Source: an uncultured Oscillospiraceae bacterium (GTDB lineage: Bacteria; Bacillota; Clostridia; Oscillospirales; Acutalibacteraceae). From it: DNA of 64,000 bases. The stretch covers positions 1 through 64,000 of the forward strand of contig UQHH01000001.1 in NCBI GenBank assembly GCA_900540865.1, read 5' to 3'. The position numbers and the translations under genes were made by a program. Position 1 is the stretch's first letter. Every line of letters starts with the position of its first letter. The notes under the pieces are model-generated. The model saw only the letters and a list, made by a program, of their open reading frames with translations. It was not told where the DNA came from and did no database searches. This document shows, in pieces, positions 58,140 through 64,000 of this stretch.

Positions 58140-60398
58140 TTACAAAATAGTTAGCTGGGACGCGCCGCTGTCCTCAGGAAGCGGCAGGGCGCCGAGCGCG
58201 GGAAGGCTCTTCATGCGGTAGCGGTTCGGCTTTTGGAAGGTGCCCTCCGCATAGGGCCGGATGCTCATCAGGCGGTGGCCCTTCTTCATCGTCATGACCG
58301 CCACGCCCTGCGTGCTCCTGGTAGCTTTGAGGCTCAGCGCGCCGCTGTGGAGCAGCAGCATTCTGCCGCTTGAGGAGGTAAGAAGGAACTCCCCGTCCTC
58401 CCGCGTGAACACGCAGTTTACAAGCGGCGACTTGTCGCTGTAAGCGTTTGCGAGCTTTTTGCGGTTGGTTTTTGTCGCGTAGGCGTCGAGCGGAACCTTC
58501 GAGACCTTGCCGTTTTCAAAAGCGAACAGCAAAATACCGCCGTAGTCCTTCGTTACGACCATATAGACCGCCGTTTCTCCCTCGTCCATGCCGAGCCGGG
58601 CCGGGATATATTCGCCCAGAACGCTCGCCTTGGTGTCGGGAAAATCTGACGCCTTCGCCTTATAAACCTGGCACTTGTTCGTAAAGAACAGCAAATCACA
58701 GGCGTTCGTTGCCTCCATCGTCTGCGTGATTTCGTCCTCGGGCTTTAATTTCTGCTCTCCGCTCATGCGCAGGGACAGCGGCGTAATCTTTTTAAAATAG
58801 CCTTCCTTCGTAAAGAAAAGGTTGACCGGGTAATCGGGGATTTCCTCCTCGAGCGGCACGTCCTCGATTTCATCGGGATAAATCAGGATGCTCTTCCTGG
58901 GCTGCCCGTATTTCTCCGCGACTTCTTTTAATTCGTTTACAATAATTGTTTTGACGCGCGTTTTGCTTGCAAGGATGGCTTCCAGCTCTTCAATGTCTTT
59001 TTCGAGCGTCTCGATTTCCTGCGTACGCTTTAAAATGTATTCCCTGTTTAAGTGGCGCAGCTTGATTTCCGCGACGTATTCCGCCTGGATTTCGTCGATT
59101 CCGAAGCCAATCATCAGGTTGGGGACGACCTCGTCCTCCTCCGCCGTTTCGCGCACGATACGCACGGCCTTGTCGATATCGAGCAAAATCAGCTTGAGCC
59201 CGCTCAGCAAATGCAGCTTGTCCTTCTTTTTGCTTAAATCGAAGTAGGTACGGCGCCTGACACATTCCACGCGGAAGGCCGTCCATTCGTCCAAAAGCTC
59301 CCGCACGCCCAGCACGCGCGGCACGCCGGCAATCAGGACGTTGAAGTTGCAGGCAAAGCTGTCTTCAAGCGGGGTCATTTTATACAGGCGCTGCATCAGC
59401 TTGTCGGGGTCAACCCCGCGTTTTAAATCGATTGTGATTTTCAGGCCGTCTAAGCCCGTTTCGTCGCGCACGTCGGCAATTTCCTTGATTTTGCCCGCCT
59501 TTACGATGTCGATAATCTTTTCGATAATGGCCTCGCAGGTGGTCGTGGGCGCAATGCCGAGAATATCGATGCAGTTTGCCGATTTGTCATAGGCATAGCG
59601 AGCGCGCACCTTAAAGCTGCCCCTGCCCGTTTTGTAAATCTGGTCGAACGTGTCTTTGGAGTAGACGATTTGCCCGCCGCCCGTAAAATCAGGCGCGGGA
59701 AGCGTGGAGGAAATGTCGTGCTGCGGGTCGCGGATGAGCGCAATCGCGGTTTCGCAGACCTCTTTCAGGTTAAAGGAGCAGATAGAGCTTGCCATGCCGA
59801 CGGCGATGCCGGTGTTTGCGTTTACAAGCACGGACGGGTAAGACGCGGGCAGCAGTGTCGGCTCCTTTAAGGTGTTGTCATAGTTGTCTGCAAAATCAAC
59901 GGTGTCCTTGTCGATGTCACGGAACAGCTCGCCGCAGATGGGGTCGAGCTTTGCCTCCGTATAACGCGACGCGGCCCACGCCATGTCGCGGCTGTAGAAC
60001 TTGCCGAAATTGCCCTTTGAGTCGACATACGGGTGCAAAAGCGCCTCGTAGCCGCGGCTCATGCGCACCATGGTGTCGTAAATGGCCTGGTCGCCGTGGG
60101 GATTGAGTTTCATCGTCTGCCCGACGATGTTCGCCGATTTTGTGCGCGCGCCCGTGAGCAGCCCCATTTTATACATGGTATACAGCAGCTTGCGGTGGCT
60201 CGGCTTGAAGCCGTCGATTTCCGGGATTGCCCTGGATAAAATAACGCTCATCGCGTAGGGCATGTAGTTGAGCTCCAGCGTGCTTGCGATTCTCTGCTCG
60301 ACGACCATGCCCGCCCCTTCGATTACGCCGTGCGTCTTTTGCACGGGCGGGCGTTTGGGCGCGGATTTCTTTTTTCTTGGCGCCATATTTTTATTCAC
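58140..60398 (-). CDS. Type IIA DNA topoisomerase subunit A, divergent GyrA/ParC-like
   Basis: DNA-cutting subunit of a type IIA topoisomerase, 752 residues. The breakage-reunion domain includes LPYAMSVILSRAIPEIDG-like YMPYAMSVILSRAIPEIDGF, HGDQAIYDTMVRMS and the active tyrosine in AWAASRYTEAKL (normally AAMRYTEARL). The C-terminal part is short and lacks a clear GyrA-box, so decatenation or relaxation (ParC-like) is more likely than supercoiling. The N-terminus has a basic tail. It follows the B subunit by 49 bases. Sequence is far from the standard GyrA and ParC, and the enzyme may be a third topoisomerase; parC is the usual label. Confidence 0.9.
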   Translation of the reverse strand: MNKNMAPRKKKSAPKRPPVQKTHGVIEGAGMVVEQRIASTLELNYMPYAMSVILSRAIPEIDGFKPSHRKLLYTMYKMGLLTGARTKSANIVGQTMKLNPHGDQAIYDTMVRMSRGYEALLHPYVDSKGNFGKFYSRDMAWAASRYTEAKLDPICGELFRDIDKDTVDFADNYDNTLKEPTLLPASYPSVLVNANTGIAVGMASSICSFNLKEVCETAIALIRDPQHDISSTLPAPDFTGGGQIVYSKDTFDQIYKTGRGSFKVRARYAYDKSANCIDILGIAPTTTCEAIIEKIIDIVKAGKIKEIADVRDETGLDGLKITIDLKRGVDPDKLMQRLYKMTPLEDSFACNFNVLIAGVPRVLGVRELLDEWTAFRVECVRRRTYFDLSKKKDKLHLLSGLKLILLDIDKAVRIVRETAEEDEVVPNLMIGFGIDEIQAEYVAEIKLRHLNREYILKRTQEIETLEKDIEELEAILASKTRVKTIIVNELKEVAEKYGQPRKSILIYPDEIEDVPLEEEIPDYPVNLFFTKEGYFKKITPLSLRMSGEQKLKPEDEITQTMEATNACDLLFFTNKCQVYKAKASDFPDTKASVLGEYIPARLGMDEGETAVYMVVTKDYGGILLFAFENGKVSKVPLDAYATKTNRKKLANAYSDKSPLVNCVFTREDGEFLLTSSSGRMLLLHSGALSLKATRSTQGVAVMTMKKGHRLMSIRPYAEGTFQKPNRYRMKSLPALGALPLPEDSGASQLTIL

Positions 60399-60447
60399 TC
60401 CGTATCTTCTGTTAACTTCTTACAGGAAAGCAATAAACGGTACTTTC

Positions 60448-62436
60448 TCAGCTTACGTCGAGGTCGTCGATATAATTGCTGCCGTTTTCTATGATGAATT
60501 CCTTTCGCCCGGCGAGGTTGTCGCCAAGCAGGATGTCGAACATGCGCGCCGTCTGCTCCGCCTCGTCCGGCATGACCTTAATCAGGCGCCGAGTGGAGGG
60601 GTTCATGGTGGTCAGGTTCATCATATCGGGCTCGTTTTCACCGAGGCCCTTGGAGCGTTGGATGGTAAACTTCGTATTCCCGATTTCTTTGAGGAATTTT
60701 TCTTTTTCCGCCTCGGTATAGGCAAAATAAATGTCGCTTTTCGTTGTGATTTCATACAGCGGCGATTCCGCGATAAACACCTTCCCCACCTCGATGAGCG
60801 TGGGCGTCAGACGGTAAAGCATGGTAAGCAGCAGCGTCCTGATTTGGAAGCCGTCGACGTCCGCGTCGGTACAGAGGATGACTTTGCTCCAGCGCAGCAG
60901 GTTTAAATCAAAGGAAGAAAGGTCCTTGTTCGCCCTGGATTTTACCTCTACCCCGCAGCCGAGCACCTTAATCAGGTCGGTGATGATGTCGCTCTTAAAG
61001 ATTTTATCGTAGTCGGCCTTCAGGCAGTTTAATATTTTACCGCGGATTGGGATAATCGCCTGGAAGTCCGGGTCGCGCGCCTGCTTGCACGCGCCCAAAG
61101 CAGAGTCGCCCTCCACGATGAACAGCTCGCGCTCGTTTACGTCGCGGCTGCGGCAGTCGACAAACTTCGGCACCCTTCCGGTCATGTCCATGGTACCGGT
61201 CAGCTTTTTCTTTAAGTTCAAACGCGTTTTCTCCGCGTCCTCACGGCTGCGCTTGTTGATTAGCACCTGGTTGCCTATTTTCTCAGCTTCAATGGGATTT
61301 TCAATAAAATATATCTCGAGCTGGTGGCGCAGAACCTCGGTCATCGCGTCCTGGATGCCTTTGTTTGTAATGGCCTTTTTCGTCTGGTTTTCGTAGGAGG
61401 TAACGCTCGAAAACGACGAAATGACGATGACGAGGCAGTCCTCCACGTCCGTAAAGTTGATTTTGCTTTCGTTCTTCGTGTATTTATTGTTTTGCTTTAA
61501 GTAGGAATCTATTTGATAGACAAAGGCGTTTTTGACCGCCTTCTCTGGCGCGCCGCCGTACTCGAGCCAGCTTGAATTGTGGTAATACTCCGCTAGCTTT
61601 ACCTTATTGGAAAACGCGAGCGCGAAGTTCATTTTCACCTTATATTCCGGCTTGTCTGCTCGGTCGCGCACCTTGCGCTCCGCCTGCCAGGACTGGATGG
61701 ACGAAAGGCCGTCCTCCCCGACGATTTCACGCACGTGGTCGGTAATGCCTTCCTTGTAATGGAACTCCGTCGTTTCAAACGTTTTTCCCGTCTGGTTGCG
61801 GAATATGAACGTAACGCCCGCGTTTACAATCGCCTGGCGCTTGATGATGTCGATATAATACTGCGGGGATACGTCGATATCGGTAAAAACGGAAAGGTCC
61901 GGCTTCCAGCGGATTTTTGTTCCGGTATCCTTTTTGCTGTACGGCTCCTTCTTTAAGCCCCCGACGTTCTCTCCCTTTTCAAAGTGGAGCAGGTAACGGT
62001 AGCCGTCGCGGCGGATGTCGACGTCCATATATTCCGAGGAATACTGCGTCGAGCACAGGCCAAGGCCGTTTAAGCCAAGGGAAAATTCGTAGCTTTCGCC
62101 CTCGTTGTTGTTATATTTGCCGCCCGCGTACAGCTCGCAGAATACAAGCTCCCAGTTATAGCATTGCTCGTTGTTGTTGTAGTCGACGGGAATGCCCCTG
62201 CCGTGGTCCTCCACCTCAATAGAACAATCCGCGTAGCGCGTGATGGAAATGGCCTTGCCGTAGCCCTCGCGCGCCTCGTCGATAGAGTTCGAGAGAATTT
62301 CAAAAATGGAATGCTGGCAGCCCTCGATGCCGTCGGAGCCGAAGATGACCGCCGGCCTTTTCCTTACGCGGTCGGCGCCCTTGAGTGAGGAGATACTGTC
62401 GTTGCCGTACTCCTGCTTTGCCTTGCTTCTTGCCAT
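60448..62436 (-). CDS. Type IIA DNA topoisomerase subunit B, divergent GyrB/ParE-like
   Basis: ATPase subunit of a type IIA topoisomerase, 662 residues. GHKL ATPase motifs are altered but visible: ILSNSIDEAREG (motif I), VEDHGRGIPVD (motif II), LGLNGLGLCS instead of GLHGVGAS (lid), and NQTKKAITN (QTK loop). The TOPRIM domain has FIVEGDSALGACKQARD (normally EGDSAGGSAKQGRD), PIRGKILN and CTDADVDGFQIRTLLL, with the metal-binding acidic residues kept. The differences suggest a separate clade rather than the housekeeping GyrB or ParE. It is followed by its A subunit in one unit. Confidence 0.9.
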   Translation of the reverse strand: MARSKAKQEYGNDSISSLKGADRVRKRPAVIFGSDGIEGCQHSIFEILSNSIDEAREGYGKAISITRYADCSIEVEDHGRGIPVDYNNNEQCYNWELVFCELYAGGKYNNNEGESYEFSLGLNGLGLCSTQYSSEYMDVDIRRDGYRYLLHFEKGENVGGLKKEPYSKKDTGTKIRWKPDLSVFTDIDVSPQYYIDIIKRQAIVNAGVTFIFRNQTGKTFETTEFHYKEGITDHVREIVGEDGLSSIQSWQAERKVRDRADKPEYKVKMNFALAFSNKVKLAEYYHNSSWLEYGGAPEKAVKNAFVYQIDSYLKQNNKYTKNESKINFTDVEDCLVIVISSFSSVTSYENQTKKAITNKGIQDAMTEVLRHQLEIYFIENPIEAEKIGNQVLINKRSREDAEKTRLNLKKKLTGTMDMTGRVPKFVDCRSRDVNERELFIVEGDSALGACKQARDPDFQAIIPIRGKILNCLKADYDKIFKSDIITDLIKVLGCGVEVKSRANKDLSSFDLNLLRWSKVILCTDADVDGFQIRTLLLTMLYRLTPTLIEVGKVFIAESPLYEITTKSDIYFAYTEAEKEKFLKEIGNTKFTIQRSKGLGENEPDMMNLTTMNPSTRRLIKVMPDEAEQTARMFDILLGDNLAGRKEFIIENGSNYIDDLDVS

Positions 62437-62482
62437 AACGTCCTATCCTTTCCGTCAAACCAATCTTATATTACCAAACGCA

Positions 62483-62510
62483 GAATAAAACGGCATGCGC
62501 CGTTTTATTC
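62483..62510 (-). terminator. Hairpin terminator of uvrB containing its stop codon
   Basis: GAATAAAACGGC (62483-62494) pairs perfectly with GCCGTTTTATTC (62499-62510) over ATGC. The uvrB TAA stop lies inside the stem on the minus strand; a short T-rich run follows. Confidence 0.65.
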
Positions 62511-64000
62511 GCCCTTGAGTTTTTTAATTTTATCGCGCAGGTACGCCGCGTGCTCAAATTCAAGGAGCTTCGCGGCCGCTCTCATTTCCTTGGTGAGCGA
62601 TTCTATCATCTGCTGTTTTTCTATTTTTGTCAAATACTTTTTCGGCTTTTTGCTGTCGTCCTTATGGCTCGATATTTCAAGAATCTCGGAAACCTGCTTG
62701 ACGATGGTCTTTGGCGTGATGCCGTGCTCCTTGTTATATTCGTCCTGGATACCGCGCCGGCGCAGCGTTTCGCGGATGGCGCTTTCCATTGACGGCGTGA
62801 CCGTATCGCCGTACATGATGACCTCGCCGTGCGCGTTTCGCGCCGCGCGGCCGATGGTCTGGATAAGCGAGCGCTCGCTCCTCAAGAACCCTTCCTTGTC
62901 CGCGTCGAGAATCGCGACGAGCGAAACCTCGGGAATGTCGAGCCCTTCGCGCAGAAGGTTGATGCCGACGAGCACGTCGAATTCCCCTAAACGCAGGTCG
63001 CGGATGATTTCCATACGCTCGACCGTGTCGATATCGTGGTGCATGTAGCGCACGCGGATGCCCATCGTTTCAAAATAGGAGGTCAAGTCCTCGGCCATCT
63101 TCTTCGTAAGCGTTGTGACGAGCACGCGTTCCTTGCGCGCCGTGCGGATGTTGATTTCTGAAATCAAATCATCCATTTGCCCCTGCGTGGGACGCACGGA
63201 AATGTCGGGGTCGAGCAGGCCTGTCGGGCGGATAACCTGTTCGACGATTTGCGTGCTCTTTTCCTTTTCCATGTCGCCGGGCGTCGCGCTGACGAAAACC
63301 GCCTGGTTGATGCGCTCGTAGAACTCATCGAAATTCAAGGGGCGGTTGTCAAACGCGGACGGCAGGCGGAAGCCGTAATCTATCAGGTTCTGCTTTCTTG
63401 CGTGGTCGCCCGCGTACATGCCGCGCACCTGCGGCAGCGTAACGTGCGACTCGTCCACAAACAAAAGATAATCCTTCGGGAAGTAATCAAGCAGCGTATA
63501 GGGCGCGCTGCCCGGCTTTCTGCCCGCGAGCACGCGGGAATAGTTCTCGATGCCGGTGCAAAAGCCGATTTCCTGGAGCATTTCAATATCATAGCGCGTG
63601 CGCTGTTCAATGCGCTGCGCCTCCAAAAGCTTGCCGTTCTCCCTGAAATACGCAAGGCGCCCGTCAAGCTCCTCCTCCAGCTCGTGGATAGCGGCCTTCA
63701 TTTTATCCTGCGGGACGATGTAATGCGAGGCCGGGTAAATTCCCGCGTGCTTTAAGTAACCCTTTAGCTCCCCCGTAAGCGGGTCGATTTCGCTGATGCG
63801 GTCGATTTCGTCCCCAAAAAATTCAACACGGATAATGCTGTCGCTCGACGCGGCGGGGAAAATTTCAACCACATCTCCCCTGACCCGGAACTTATTGCGG
63901 ATAAAGTTGATGTCGTTTCTTTCATATTGCAGCTCTACGAGCTTTTTAAGCAGCTCGTCGCGGCTCTTTTTCATCCCCGGGCGCAGCGAGATAACCATGG
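62505..64000 (-). CDS. uvrB: UvrABC excinuclease subunit UvrB (5' end outside the window)
   Basis: DNA damage verification helicase of nucleotide excision repair, only the last roughly 498 of about 660 residues are present; the frame is open to the right edge, so the start lies beyond it. Seen here: SLRPGMKKSRDELLKKLVEL, NDINFIRNKFRVRGDVVEIF, the helicase DESH box in LLFVDESHVTLPQVRGMY, VFVSATPGDMEKE, GINLLREGLDIPEVSLVAIL, QTIGRAARNAHGEVIMYGD, and the C-terminal UVR domain ending in FEHAAYLRDKIKKLKGE. The N-terminal P-loop is outside the window. Confidence 0.96.
   Translation of the reverse strand, partial: MVISLRPGMKKSRDELLKKLVELQYERNDINFIRNKFRVRGDVVEIFPAASSDSIIRVEFFGDEIDRISEIDPLTGELKGYLKHAGIYPASHYIVPQDKMKAAIHELEEELDGRLAYFRENGKLLEAQRIEQRTRYDIEMLQEIGFCTGIENYSRVLAGRKPGSAPYTLLDYFPKDYLLFVDESHVTLPQVRGMYAGDHARKQNLIDYGFRLPSAFDNRPLNFDEFYERINQAVFVSATPGDMEKEKSTQIVEQVIRPTGLLDPDISVRPTQGQMDDLISEINIRTARKERVLVTTLTKKMAEDLTSYFETMGIRVRYMHHDIDTVERMEIIRDLRLGEFDVLVGINLLREGLDIPEVSLVAILDADKEGFLRSERSLIQTIGRAARNAHGEVIMYGDTVTPSMESAIRETLRRRGIQDEYNKEHGITPKTIVKQVSEILEISSHKDDSKKPKKYLTKIEKQQMIESLTKEMRAAAKLLEFEHAAYLRDKIKKLKGE

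Overview
The window reads as chromosome from an anaerobic, spore-forming Firmicute of class Clostridia, probably an Oscillospirales/Ruminococcaceae-type gut or fermenter organism. Support: the mother-cell sporulation pair spoIIGA-sigE, a PolC-type replicase, a V-type ATPase, HPr-like and MtaB genes typical of Clostridia, and two secreted alpha-amylases that carry dockerins. Base composition is moderately GC-rich except for one AT-rich accessory patch at about 11.4-13.3 kb. No rRNA, tRNA, CRISPR array or intact insertion sequence was seen. Genus cannot be assigned from the sequence alone.

Layout. 0.2-8.9 kb (minus): a complete nine-gene V-type ATPase operon in the order ntpF-I-K-E-C-G-A-B-D, with its own promoter and a row of terminators at the end; the c-ring subunit has the five residues that bind sodium in Enterococcus hirae. 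9.1-11.4 kb: a 29-residue membrane peptide, then spoIIGA-sigE and a repeat-bearing lipoprotein (plus). 11.4-13.5 kb: an AT-rich accessory patch with a pyrophosphatase-like gene, a flavodoxin-like gene, direct-repeat scars and a frameshifted second pyrophosphatase-like gene. 13.5-21.2 kb (minus): a GNAT acetyltransferase, an MscS channel, a protein with about 20 MORN repeats, plsC, cmk, a BaiN-like flavoprotein and an RpiR-type regulator. 21.3-22.8 kb (plus): hisH-hisF, detached from the other his genes. 22.8-25.6 kb (minus): a DUF5131/ASCH-like pair, an alpha/beta hydrolase and a lone receiver domain. 25.8-30.8 kb: ilvE, an RluA-type synthase, a DUF1294 protein, a GHL10-type secreted hydrolase and mtaB. 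31.0 kb: an HPr-like protein lacking the phospho-histidine.

31.4-38.7 kb (minus): two GH13 alpha-amylases of about 1000 and 1310 residues, each with a signal peptide, an internal dockerin and C-terminal starch-binding-type modules. They have clear sigma-A promoters and share a 15-bp motif inside inverted repeats just upstream. This looks like an amylosome, a cell-surface or secreted starch-degrading complex; no cohesin scaffold lies in the window. 38.8-45.3 kb (minus): the histidine operon hisZ-G-D-C-B-A-I-E behind a near-consensus promoter. 45.4-57.5 kb (minus): the housekeeping run pyrH-frr-uppS-cdsA-dxr-rseP-ispG-polC plus an AI-2E-type membrane protein, covering UMP phosphorylation, ribosome recycling, isoprenoid and phospholipid precursors, site-2 proteolysis and replication. 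57.7-64.0 kb (minus): secG, a divergent type IIA topoisomerase pair, and uvrB, which runs off the right edge.

The most interesting items are the two dockerin amylases with their shared upstream element, the divergent topoisomerase pair, the histidine-less HPr-like gene with Spo0A-box-like sites at its promoter, the DUF5131/ASCH pair, and the pyrophosphatase-like pseudogene whose start overlaps the stop of an acetyltransferase gene. All function calls rest on reading motifs and family resemblance by eye; no database search was run.
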